Source: JBBDYG01 sp040901765 (GTDB lineage Bacteria; Planctomycetota; Planctomycetia; Pirellulales; Lacipirellulaceae). Taken from it: a stretch of 50,392 nucleotides of DNA. The notes under the pieces are model-generated. The model searched no databases. It was not told where the DNA came from and worked only from the letters and a program-made list of their open reading frames with translations. The translations under genes and the position numbers were made by a program. Where the stretch lies: contig JBBDYG010000011.1 in NCBI GenBank assembly GCA_040901765.1, positions 1 to 50,392 on the forward strand. The letters are read 5' to 3'. Below are positions 35,356-43,143 of the stretch, in pieces; the first letter of the stretch is position 1; the number at the start of each line of letters is the position of its first letter.

Positions 35356-36378
35356 ATGGCGTTCGTGGCTCGAGTTGTTGGATCACGTAGGTTCGTTGGC
35401 GGCTGGCGACGGTTGGCGATGAGCTTCCTCATCGGAATTATTTTTACAAGTGCGGCGCTGCCCGCCTGCGGCGAGCCGATCCGGTCGATTACCGTGGACG
35501 GGCTGTTCGACGATTGGGAGCTGGTGCCATCGTACACCGATCCGATCGACGATCAGCATGACACCGACCACGACGGCATGAACGACACGCCGGCGCATGT
35601 GAATCATCCCGACGTCGACGTGCTCGAGTACAAGTTCGCGCACGATAACGAGAACCTGTACGCCTACTTTCGCTCGCGCGGCAACATCGGCGCGACGCAG
35701 ACCGCGGCGCAAGGCCGAGCCGGGCGATACTACGTGATTGTGACGATCGACGTCGACCACGACGACACGACCGGCTACTGGCTCCACGAGGGGGGCTACT
35801 ACCCCACTTCACGCGGCTACGACATGAACATGGAGCTTGAATTCTTCAATGGCTCTTGGAACACGGGCCACTATCTAAGCCACGATTCGCTCACGCAGAC
35901 AGCGGAGAACCAGGACATTCTCGATCTGACCAGCGACCAGTGGAACGGAACCAGCGACGGGCCTTTTACTCCGGGGTTCGTTCAGCCGGCCCCAGGCAAC
36001 TATCCCAACTACACGCAGTGGGTTTACCACGCCAACGATACGCTGACGCTCGTCAGGGACCAAGGCGCAGTCATCCCAGGGATCATGACCATGGCAATTT
36101 CGCCCGATGGACATGAGATCGAGTTCCGCGCGCCGTTCAAGGGATTCTTGAACAACGAAGCCGGCGATCCGAATATCGAATTAGGCAAGACCATCGACAT
36201 CTCGTTCTCCCTCGAAGCCAGCGGCGAGTTGCACGCAGTGAGTGGCAACGGCACCTGGGCCAGCGACACCGCCACCCCGATCATCGGCTACCGCCTGCAA
36301 GTCCCCGAACCGACATCGCTGGGTCTGCTGATTCTGGCGACCCTACTTGTGCCGCGGCTGATTCGCGCGCGGCGCTGA
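35356..36378 (+). CDS. PEP-CTERM protein, carbohydrate-binding-like
   Basis: A 340-residue exported protein. A signal segment at about 22-40 (MSFLIGIIFTSAALPACG) is followed by ITVDGLFDDWELVPSYTDP, a start typical of DOMON/CBM9-like beta-sandwich domains. An Asp-rich DTDHDGMNDTP stretch may bind calcium. The C-terminus is a PEP-CTERM tail (VPEPTSLGLLILATLL, then RARR). GGGGGA lies 6 bases before the ATG at 35356. It probably binds a glycan or Ca2+ at the cell surface. No catalytic motif seen. Confidence 0.85.
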   Translation: MAFVARVVGSRRFVGGWRRLAMSFLIGIIFTSAALPACGEPIRSITVDGLFDDWELVPSYTDPIDDQHDTDHDGMNDTPAHVNHPDVDVLEYKFAHDNENLYAYFRSRGNIGATQTAAQGRAGRYYVIVTIDVDHDDTTGYWLHEGGYYPTSRGYDMNMELEFFNGSWNTGHYLSHDSLTQTAENQDILDLTSDQWNGTSDGPFTPGFVQPAPGNYPNYTQWVYHANDTLTLVRDQGAVIPGIMTMAISPDGHEIEFRAPFKGFLNNEAGDPNIELGKTIDISFSLEASGELHAVSGNGTWASDTATPIIGYRLQVPEPTSLGLLILATLLVPRLIRARR

Positions 36379-36415
36379 GACCAGGGACGAAAGTGGGGCT
36401 GGGGGCTGGGAAAAA

Positions 36416-37090
36416 CTAGCTTCGACTGTCATTGCAATATTCCCTAGCCCCTAGCCCCCAATCCCCAGCCCCTCGCAAGCGTTTGCCCATATAGATCGCC
36501 TCGTTCTCGCCTTCGCCGTCCCGGCACAATTCGCTGAAACCGAGAGACGCGTAGAAGCCCAGCGCGCGGTCGTTGTCGTAATGCATCCCCAGGTGGACGC
36601 CAGGCGCGCCCCGCGCGCGAAGCCGGTCCATGATCTCCGTCATCATCCGCTGCCCGTAGCCCTGCCGGTGAGTGCGCGGCAACAGGTCGATGTGCAGGTG
36701 GGCAGGGTAAAGCTCGTAAGGCTCGGGGCAGAAGTAATCGGGGTGGTGGTAGAGATAATGAATCGCTTCGACGCGGGTCCAAGTAGACGGATCGCCGGTC
36801 GGCTCCGGGAACTGCGCGCAGAGGTCGGGGCGCCACTCTCGCTCGTAGCGATCGTAAAACATCCGCGAATCGAACGCGCCCAAAGCGTAGCCGCAAACGC
36901 CTTGATCGTCTTCGAGCAAAAGCGCTAGGTGCGGCTCGAACTTCAAATACGGCCCCACAAAAATTCGGCCCAGGGCGTCGGGGTCTTCCCGATAAAACGG
37001 CTCGCCGTCGGCGCCGTGGTCGCCCGTCTTGAGGCACACGCGGTAAGCAGCGGCCTCGTCGCCCGGTTGGTAATCGCGAATGGTTGCCAT
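36416..37090 (-). CDS. GNAT acetyltransferase like the OGA C-terminal domain
   Basis: A 224-residue GNAT protein. From memory, its N-terminal block (MATIRDYQPGDEAAAYRVCL), the LLLEDDQGVCGYALGAFD stretch and the end LGFYASLGFSEL resemble the histone-acetyltransferase-like domain of animal O-GlcNAcase (VCGYALG against ICGYALG). Unlike that degenerate domain, it keeps a near-normal acetyl-CoA loop (HRQGYGQRMM, 141-150), so it could be an active N-acetyltransferase. Substrate unknown. The GH84 gene with the other O-GlcNAcase parts lies upstream on the same strand, 538 bp away. Confidence 0.8.
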   Translation of the reverse strand: MATIRDYQPGDEAAAYRVCLKTGDHGADGEPFYREDPDALGRIFVGPYLKFEPHLALLLEDDQGVCGYALGAFDSRMFYDRYEREWRPDLCAQFPEPTGDPSTWTRVEAIHYLYHHPDYFCPEPYELYPAHLHIDLLPRTHRQGYGQRMMTEIMDRLRARGAPGVHLGMHYDNDRALGFYASLGFSELCRDGEGENEAIYMGKRLRGAGDWGLGAREYCNDSRS

Positions 37091-37628
37091 AATTCCAGCG
37101 AGTTCCAGAAAACTAGAACAATGGGTTTAACCACTGAGTCACGGAGAGCACGGAGAAAGACGAAAGAATAGCCACGAAAAGGCACAAAGAAGCACAAAAA
37201 ATTAGAATAGACGACGAAGAATGCTCGCGAATAGTGTCTGGCGCGATGCATCACATTTCTTTCATCAATCGCCGCCAATTCCTTTTGTGTCTTTTTGTGC
37301 CTTTTTGTGACTATTGAATTCCTCCGTGGCTCCGTGGTGAAACATAGCGCTGTAGTACCAGACGACCAATGGAAGCCAGCGCTCACTAGGAAACGCAGTC
37401 AGCCGCGGCAAGATGGCGCGTGGCACAAACTGGAAAATCCTCGAGCTCACCAATCGATCTCCAATTTAGCTATTTTCCTGTCACTTCTCCCACTTGCTTG
37501 CGCAAAAGCGAGATCGTATTTCAACCTCGTGGTGCGGCTGTGCCAGCGCGCGCGTGGCACAAACTTGGCACAAATTGCAGCACGACTCTTCAAGTCGTAG
37601 TTCACGAGTCGCAGACTCGTGCAACATC
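37091..37628. other. Palindrome-rich gap between GNAT and GH84 genes
   Basis: No gene. A nested palindrome of CACGGAG / CACAAA-type arms spans about 37125-37345. A second hairpin (GCACGACTC...GAGTCGCAGACTCGTGC) lies near 37580-37622, just past the GH84 stop. These repeats probably separate two genes that were once closer or were joined in the same transcript. Confidence 0.6.
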
Positions 37629-38996
37629 TCAGCTCTGTGGTGAAATCGACTTGGTTGGCCGCACAAAACCCTGGGCGTCCATCTCTATCAATCGCTCCAT
37701 CTTCGCTAGCAAACCACCCCGATACGTGCCCGGCAAGTGGGTACCCAGCTCGAAGCCGACCTCGATGTCGCCGCCGGCTTTCTTGTACGCGAGAGCGGCG
37801 TCCAGCACTTGCAGCTCTTCTTTGAGTTCCCAGCCGCGGCGGCTCCAGGCGTAAAACATCTCTCGGTCCCGCAGTTCCGTCAGCCGCTCGAACAGCGCTT
37901 GAATGCGGCGATTGGTAGCCCTGAATTCCTCGTGAGCGGTGCCCCAAGCATCGACGGGTTGCGCGAGCAGGTGATCGATTAACTCGAGCAGCCGCTGACC
38001 GCCAGGGCCTTCGGCGTGCGGCAGATAGAAGCAGTCGGCCAGCAGCAGCAAGTCGTCGAACGAAAGCGGCTGGCCCGCCGTTGCGAAGCGAGGCAGCCAC
38101 TGGGCGATGTTTTCGAGAAAGCTCGCCCGCGGATTCCACTCGCCCTCGCCGGTCAACCACTCCGCGAACGACCGCAACGGTACGAAGTTGATCGGGTATT
38201 CGTTGTTGGGATTCACGAGGATGCCGCGCACCGCTTCACGCACCTCGCGATGGCGGCCGGAGTACGGACCGCAGTAAAGCCGGCGGACGTCGTAATCGTT
38301 GGCGAATAGATTATCCCAAATCACCGGCGGCCGGCGAATGCGCTGCGCCAACCGCTCGATCGAGGCGAGCGGGATTTCCTTGGGCACGATCTCCGGACCG
38401 GTCCACAGGACGTAGATCTGGGGGTTGAGCAGTTGGCCCAGGTCGTCCAGATAACCCGCGCCGCCAAGCTGCGCCCGATCCATGCGGTCGCAATACGGCG
38501 TCGGGCAAAACAGAAACCGGGCACCCGGCGACTGTTCGCAAGCCCACGCATAGATGGCGTTTGTTACCTCGAATTGTGCCGCGGCAAGCGTGGTGTACGC
38601 GCGGCGGTCGCCGTCGTTGATGTGGCCCGGCAGGTCGTCAAACAATAGCGCAAAGTGCCGGACGCCGATCTTTCGCAACTGGTCGAATCGCGCCTTGATG
38701 CAGTTGCGTTCCGCCTCGTCGGAGAAGCGAATATCGAGGCCCGGACTGAGGCCGTAGATAAAACTGACGCCGTGCTGGTCGCAGGATTGGACAAGCTCGC
38801 GAAGGGTGGCCAGCTCCGCTCCTCTATAGGTTTCACGCCAGATGGCGCGGTGCTTGAGGTCGTCCTTGGGCGCGTAGAAATAGGTGTTGAGGCCGAGCGC
38901 TGCAAGCTCGCCGTAGAGATGCAGCCGTTGCGAATGGCTCCAAGGCTGGCCATAAAACCCTTCGACCACGCCGCCGAGAAAGTCATCAGAAAGCAT
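37629..38996 (-). CDS. GH84 O-GlcNAcase-like enzyme with stalk domain
   Basis: A 455-residue cytosolic protein (no signal peptide). Residues 6-285 form a GH84 catalytic barrel: FLGGVVEGFYGQPW, NTYFYAPKDD (Lys44), the catalytic pair Asp120-Asp121 in FALLFDDLPGHI, and WDNLFANDYD with Asn229 and Asp234, matching Asn280 and Asp285 of human O-GlcNAcase. Residues about 305-440 match the stalk of the animal enzyme (LSFDDLLLLADCFYLPHAEG, GTYRGGLLAKMERL). Such enzymes remove N-acetylglucosamine by substrate-assisted catalysis. Its AAGGG ribosome site overlaps the stop of the DegT gene 9 bp upstream. In bacteria the substrate is unknown: protein O-GlcNAc, a hyaluronan-type glycan or a free sugar. Confidence 0.92.
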   Translation of the reverse strand: MLSDDFLGGVVEGFYGQPWSHSQRLHLYGELAALGLNTYFYAPKDDLKHRAIWRETYRGAELATLRELVQSCDQHGVSFIYGLSPGLDIRFSDEAERNCIKARFDQLRKIGVRHFALLFDDLPGHINDGDRRAYTTLAAAQFEVTNAIYAWACEQSPGARFLFCPTPYCDRMDRAQLGGAGYLDDLGQLLNPQIYVLWTGPEIVPKEIPLASIERLAQRIRRPPVIWDNLFANDYDVRRLYCGPYSGRHREVREAVRGILVNPNNEYPINFVPLRSFAEWLTGEGEWNPRASFLENIAQWLPRFATAGQPLSFDDLLLLADCFYLPHAEGPGGQRLLELIDHLLAQPVDAWGTAHEEFRATNRRIQALFERLTELRDREMFYAWSRRGWELKEELQVLDAALAYKKAGGDIEVGFELGTHLPGTYRGGLLAKMERLIEMDAQGFVRPTKSISPQS

Positions 38997-39005
38997 CGCT
39001 TGCCC

Positions 39006-40256
39006 TTAGCTACCAATTAGTTTTGCGCCGGCGACCACTTTACGAATTCCGTCGGCTAGTCGCATGATCTGCGACTCCTCGGCGAGCAGTACGTTCTGCG
39101 GAATCCAGACCGCGTCGCGGCAGACCTGCTCGCAGACGGGGCAGGAGACGCCGGTGTAATCGACGCCCTTGCCGGCCAGCGGCGCAGTGATTCCATGCGG
39201 CGACCCGACGTGGGCCTTGGCGAATACGCCGTTGCGATAGAGCGGCCGGTACCAACCTTCCGATGCGGGCACTCCTTCGGCAGTCATAGCTTCGATGAAG
39301 CGCTTACGCGGTAGTCCCAATTCCGCCTCATTCAAACGAAAGATAAACATGTGGTAGCTGCGGCGGTTCATCTGCGGCGCGGGGGCGAGCAGTTGCATGC
39401 CGGGAACATCGGCCAGCGCTTCGTCGAGCAGCGCGGCGCTCCGCTCGCGGCGCGCGAGCTGTTCCGGCAGCCGTGCGAGTTGCGCGAGCAGCACGGCGGC
39501 TTGAAACTCGGTGATGCGAAGATTGCTGCCAAGGTTATCGTGATCGTACCAGGCGGAGCCTTTCGTGCGGCCACAGTGGGAGAAGCTGCGGCAGAGATCG
39601 GCAACAGATTCATCATTCGTGACGAGGATGCCACCCTCGCCGGCGGTGATGTTCTTGGAGACCTGAAAGCTGAACGTGCCGCATCGGCCTAGCGTCCCCG
39701 CGCCGCGACCTTCCCACTGGCTGCCCCAGGCGTGGGCGGCGTCTTCCAGCACGGCCAGGTTGTGCTTGGCCGCGAGCGCGTTGATCCGCTCCATGTCGGC
39801 GAAGCGCCCCGCCACATGAACGGGAATGATCGCCCGAGTTCGCGCGGTTATTTTTCGCGCGGCGTCGTCGGGATCGATGCAGAGCGTCGTCGGGTCGATG
39901 TCGGCGAACACGGGAATCGCGCCGACGGTCACGACGGCGGTCGCCGTGGCGATGAACGTGTAGGGTGGCACGATGACCTCGTCGCCGGGAACCACGCCCA
40001 GCGCCCGCAGCCCCATCTCGATCGCGGTGGTGCCGTTGGTGCAGGAGACGCCGTAGCCCGCACCCTGGAATTGGGCGAACGCCTGCTCGAATTGGCGGAC
40101 CTGCTCGCCGTACCACCACTGGCCGGAGCGGAGGACTTCCAGCAGCACGGCTTCTTCGGTGTTGTCGTGTACCGGCCAGGTCGGCCAAGGGAAGTCGCAA
40201 GTGGGGCTGCCGCCAAGCAGCGCGGGACGTTCGGAAGCGGAAATTACTCCGGGCAT
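39006..40256 (-). CDS. DegT/DnrJ/EryC1/StrS aminotransferase
   Basis: A 416-residue PLP enzyme of the sugar-aminotransferase family. The cofactor Lys201 lies in FSFQVSKNITAGEGG, and the EDAAHA block contributes Asp172. Family members transfer an amino group to keto-sugar nucleotides, or act as related dehydratases or regulators of secondary sugar pathways. The gene is 9 bp upstream of the GH84 enzyme with a shared stop/ribosome site, so the two are made together. This points to an amino-sugar context but does not identify the sugar. Confidence 0.9.
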   Translation of the reverse strand: MPGVISASERPALLGGSPTCDFPWPTWPVHDNTEEAVLLEVLRSGQWWYGEQVRQFEQAFAQFQGAGYGVSCTNGTTAIEMGLRALGVVPGDEVIVPPYTFIATATAVVTVGAIPVFADIDPTTLCIDPDDAARKITARTRAIIPVHVAGRFADMERINALAAKHNLAVLEDAAHAWGSQWEGRGAGTLGRCGTFSFQVSKNITAGEGGILVTNDESVADLCRSFSHCGRTKGSAWYDHDNLGSNLRITEFQAAVLLAQLARLPEQLARRERSAALLDEALADVPGMQLLAPAPQMNRRSYHMFIFRLNEAELGLPRKRFIEAMTAEGVPASEGWYRPLYRNGVFAKAHVGSPHGITAPLAGKGVDYTGVSCPVCEQVCRDAVWIPQNVLLAEESQIMRLADGIRKVVAGAKLIGS

Positions 40257-40437
40257 GGCTGGTTACAACGATGAGGAGTTGGTGGACGGTAACGAGGCAA
40301 TCATTCTGTCATAATCTATCGGCGTGCCAAGCGTGGCTCGGCGAGGCTGGGCTGCCGACGCGCCGGCGGCAACGGTATACTCACGCCAAATCGGGCCATT
40401 GCCACTTGTGAAACTTGGAGGCAGCGAGAACGACGTG

Positions 40438-41775
40438 ATGGGTTTCATGAACAAATACGTCGTGCCGCCGCTTACGGTGCTGAGCGAGAACACCTACTTA
40501 TCGGCCATCCGCGCCGGCATGGTGTCGGTGGTGCCGCTGACGATCATCGGCGGGCTGTTTTTGATCGTGGCGTATTTTCCGGTCTCGGGTTGGGATGCAA
40601 TTGTCGAGCCACATCGCTGGCTGCTAGAGATTCCGGTCACCGCGACTTTTGGACTACTGGCGGTGTTTGCTTGCTTCTTCATCGCGTACGACCTCGGAAA
40701 GCAGCTGAAGCAGGAGGCCATCGTCAGCGCCGCGATGGCAACCGTTATTTTCTTGATGATTCAGATCAAGGTCGATAAAGAGTTCGTCGTTGCTCCCGAG
40801 AGCGAAGAGCGAGTCGCGGAAGCTATCGAGCAGTCGCAACCTGTCGCGCTGACCAAAGACGAGATGGTCGAGCGGGATGAGGCGGCGCTGAGAATGGAAG
40901 GTCTTGGCTCGCAGGGGCTTTTTACGGCGGTGCTGATAGCACTAGTTTCCGTGCGGGTTCAGAAATTCTTCACCGATATGAATTTCGTGATTCGCCTGCC
41001 GGAGAACGTGCCGCCGGTGGTGTCGGAATCGTTCTTGTCACTCAGCCCGCTGTTGTTTCTGGTGCTGACCTTTTGGATCATTCGCTTCGTGCTAGGCGTG
41101 GATATCGATAGCATCGTGCAAGCCATTTTCACGCCGTTGGTGTTTGCCCTCAACACGCTGCCCGGCATTCTGGTTTATGCATTTCTAGTGACGATGCTGT
41201 GGTCGATCGGCATCAATGGCGACAATGCGATGGATGCGATTGTCGCGCCAATCTTTCTTCAGTATTTAGCCGCGAACGTCGAAGCGATGACACAAGGCCA
41301 GCCGTTGCCGTATGTGACGGCTTACGGATTCTTCACTGCGTTCGTGAACGTCGGCGGAACCGGGGCCACGATTGCGCTGGCGCTGATTCTGATGAACTCC
41401 AAGGAGCCGGGCTTTCGCAAAGTCAGCCGGCTGTCGCTGCCGACGCAGATTTTTCAGATCAACGAACCGATCTTCTTCGGCATCCCGATTGTGCTGAATC
41501 CCGTTTTCATGGTTCCGTACATTCTCAGCGCGCTCGTTTTGACGGCAAGCAGCTATCTGCTAATGGACTGGAATGTGATTCACAGGCCATTCGTCAACGT
41601 GCCGTGGACGACGCCGCCAATTATTGGCCACTATCTGGTGACAGGCGGGGACTGGAAAGCCGCCGTGTGGGGCGCCATTTCGATCGTGATCGCGATGCTG
41701 ATCTACTACCCGTTCGCCAAGGTGGCCGAGCGGCAGCGATTGAAGGCGGAAGCTGCGGGCGTGGCGCACGAGTAA
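40438..41775 (+). CDS. PTS permease subunit IIC, lactose/cellobiose type, orphan
   Basis: A 446-residue membrane protein matching PTS IIC of the lactose/cellobiose/chitobiose family: N-terminus MNKYVVPPLTVLSENTYLSAIRAGM and the conserved TQIFQINEPIFFGIPIVLNP block near residue 340. About ten membrane helices. An acidic insert (about 115-160, PESEERVAEAIEQSQP) is longer than usual. IIA and IIB, needed for phosphotransfer, are not encoded near it, so it may use distant partners or act as a facilitator. The ATG at 40438 is chosen by homology; the longer GTG frame at 40324 would add 38 unconvincing residues. Confidence 0.85.
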   Translation: MGFMNKYVVPPLTVLSENTYLSAIRAGMVSVVPLTIIGGLFLIVAYFPVSGWDAIVEPHRWLLEIPVTATFGLLAVFACFFIAYDLGKQLKQEAIVSAAMATVIFLMIQIKVDKEFVVAPESEERVAEAIEQSQPVALTKDEMVERDEAALRMEGLGSQGLFTAVLIALVSVRVQKFFTDMNFVIRLPENVPPVVSESFLSLSPLLFLVLTFWIIRFVLGVDIDSIVQAIFTPLVFALNTLPGILVYAFLVTMLWSIGINGDNAMDAIVAPIFLQYLAANVEAMTQGQPLPYVTAYGFFTAFVNVGGTGATIALALILMNSKEPGFRKVSRLSLPTQIFQINEPIFFGIPIVLNPVFMVPYILSALVLTASSYLLMDWNVIHRPFVNVPWTTPPIIGHYLVTGGDWKAAVWGAISIVIAMLIYYPFAKVAERQRLKAEAAGVAHE

Positions 41776-41787
41776 GGTCGCTCGCAA

Positions 41788-42255
41788 TTACTCCAAGACG
41801 ACAATCGGTCGATCCGACGGCGGCGACTTGGGCAGCGGCAGAAACCGTCCAATGGCAAACCGCCCTGGTCCGGCGATCAAGATCGGCGCGAGCAGCCCGA
41901 TGAGGGCCAGGTTGTATTCGAAGCCGCCATCGCTCTGAAAGAAGCCGTTCTTGCCGTGGACCATCGCGATCGCGCCAAGCATGATGACAATGTTCGCCGC
42001 GGCAGAGAATCGCGACAGAAAGCCGATAATAATCCCGAGTCCTCCGAAGAACTCGCCGATGGCGACAGGATATCCGAGCAGCCCCATTCCGTCCGGCGGC
42101 GCCGCGGTGATTCCTTCGAGACCGGGTCCACCGAACGCACCGAATACCTTTTGCGCGCCGTGGGCAGCGAAGATGACCCCCACGACAACTCGCAGAATCA
42201 GCAAGGAAATGTCGACGGCGGGCCGGTCATGCGATGAACTCGATTCGATGCTCAT
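41788..42255 (-). CDS. DoxX family membrane protein
   Basis: A 155-residue protein with four membrane helices. DoxX features: LLILRVVVGVIFAAHGAQKVFGAFGG near the start and IIGFLSRFSAAANIVIML in the middle. AAGGAGCG precedes the ATG at 42255 at good spacing. DoxX proteins are linked to quinone/thiosulfate redox or stress tolerance, but the role varies. Last gene of the minus-strand run beginning at 48033. Confidence 0.88.
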   Translation of the reverse strand: MSIESSSSHDRPAVDISLLILRVVVGVIFAAHGAQKVFGAFGGPGLEGITAAPPDGMGLLGYPVAIGEFFGGLGIIIGFLSRFSAAANIVIMLGAIAMVHGKNGFFQSDGGFEYNLALIGLLAPILIAGPGRFAIGRFLPLPKSPPSDRPIVVLE

Positions 42256-42278
42256 GTTCGCTCCTTGGTTTCCGCATC

Positions 42279-42575
42279 CTACCCGCCCGCAATTGCCCCC
42301 ACAACCCAAAAAGGCTCCGCCCCTGAAGCGATCGCGTCGGGCAGGGGGGCGTCGGGCGGGTCGTGGGACAAGTCCTGCTCGCAGGCGAAGAACCGCACGA
42401 ACGCGCGGCGCTCGTGGGTAACGTGGTCGCGGATTGTGCCGCGCAACATGGGGTAGCGGGCTTCGAGCGCGTCGAGGACCGAGCGCTGCGTGATCGGCCC
42501 TGCGACGTCGAGTTGCACCTCGCCGTCAATATGGGCCAAGTTGCGCAGGTGGTAGGGAAGCAGGACGCGGATCAT
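42279..42575 (-). CDS. MoaD/ThiS-like sulfur-carrier protein
   Basis: A 98-residue ubiquitin-like protein: MIRVLLPYHLRNLAHIDGEV, LDALEARYPMLRGTI and a C-terminal Gly-Gly (VVGAIAGG), the residue pair that is adenylated and thiocarboxylated in MoaD/ThiS. It is 23 bp upstream of the DoxX gene. No MoeB/ThiF partner is in the window. Pairing with a BNR-repeat protein (43144-44328), here separated by a RAYT gene, is a recurring bacterial arrangement as far as I recall. Confidence 0.75.
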   Translation of the reverse strand: MIRVLLPYHLRNLAHIDGEVQLDVAGPITQRSVLDALEARYPMLRGTIRDHVTHERRAFVRFFACEQDLSHDPPDAPLPDAIASGAEPFWVVGAIAGG

Positions 42576-42590
42576 GGGAGTTTTATGTTG

Positions 42591-42612
42591 GGAGCCCGCA
42601 GCGCAAGCAAGG
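42591..42612. repeat. REP-like element, left of RAYT
   Basis: GGAGCCCGCAGCGCAAGCAA plus GG. A perfect inverted copy lies at 43116-43137 on the other side of the RAYT gene. The left copy continues into a small hairpin (AAGCAAG...CTTGCTCCC). Confidence 0.85.
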
Positions 42613-42634
42613 TCTTTCTTGCTCCCGGATTCAT

Positions 42635-43108
42635 TTATTGGTCCAAGACGTATTGAATTGCATTGTTGAGATACGCTTCGTCCTCGATTAGTTCCTTGTC
42701 ACCACCTTCCGAGAACCAATGCCGCCGACCGGCCTTCACCGCGACGATGTCTTTAAGTCCGGCCGCGTCCGACAGTTTACGCGAACACCACGCTTTCAAC
42801 TGATTCATCACTTCATCTGGATCGCGGTCGGCGGTAACGACGATGTGAATATGGTTCGACCGAGCATTGACCGCGTGAAGCGGCCAGTTGCGAATTCGGC
42901 AGTGGTCGCGGATAGTCTGTTCCACCAGCGAGCGTTGTGTGGCAGATAGAACGACTGCTTCTTCGACCATCCTATCACGGGATTGATTTTCCAACGCGGG
43001 ATCGGGTGGCTGGATTCCAGGCGTTTTTTTCTTGATCCATCCGCGCTCGTCGCCGGAAAGCCACGTGCCGTAGGTGGTCCAGGTGATGTGGTAGGCGAGG
43101 AGGGGCAT
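42635..43108 (-). CDS. REP-associated tyrosine transposase (RAYT)
   Basis: A 157-residue Y1-family transposase of the IS200/RAYT type. It carries the His-x-His metal motif NHIHIVV (His86, His88), an upstream conserved ITWTTYGTWLSGD block, and a C-terminal helix with candidate catalytic tyrosines (Tyr146 or Tyr153). Such enzymes are thought to nick and spread REP palindromes. Here it is bounded by a perfect 22-bp inverted repeat. The start at 43108 is used; a longer frame to 43207 would translate the repeat. Frame appears intact. Confidence 0.88.
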   Translation of the reverse strand: MPLLAYHITWTTYGTWLSGDERGWIKKKTPGIQPPDPALENQSRDRMVEEAVVLSATQRSLVEQTIRDHCRIRNWPLHAVNARSNHIHIVVTADRDPDEVMNQLKAWCSRKLSDAAGLKDIVAVKAGRRHWFSEGGDKELIEDEAYLNNAIQYVLDQ

Positions 43109-43115
43109 GAGGTTC

Positions 43116-43137
43116 CCTTGCTTGCGCTGCGGGCTCC
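43116..43137. repeat. REP-like element, right of RAYT
   Basis: Exact reverse complement of 42591-42612. It lies between the RAYT start codon and the stop of the BNR-repeat gene. When read through in frame, it would give the SPQRKQG peptide, which I recall as common in spurious planctomycete translations, so this REP family is probably amplified genome-wide. Confidence 0.85.
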
Positions 43138-43143
43138 GGTCGT

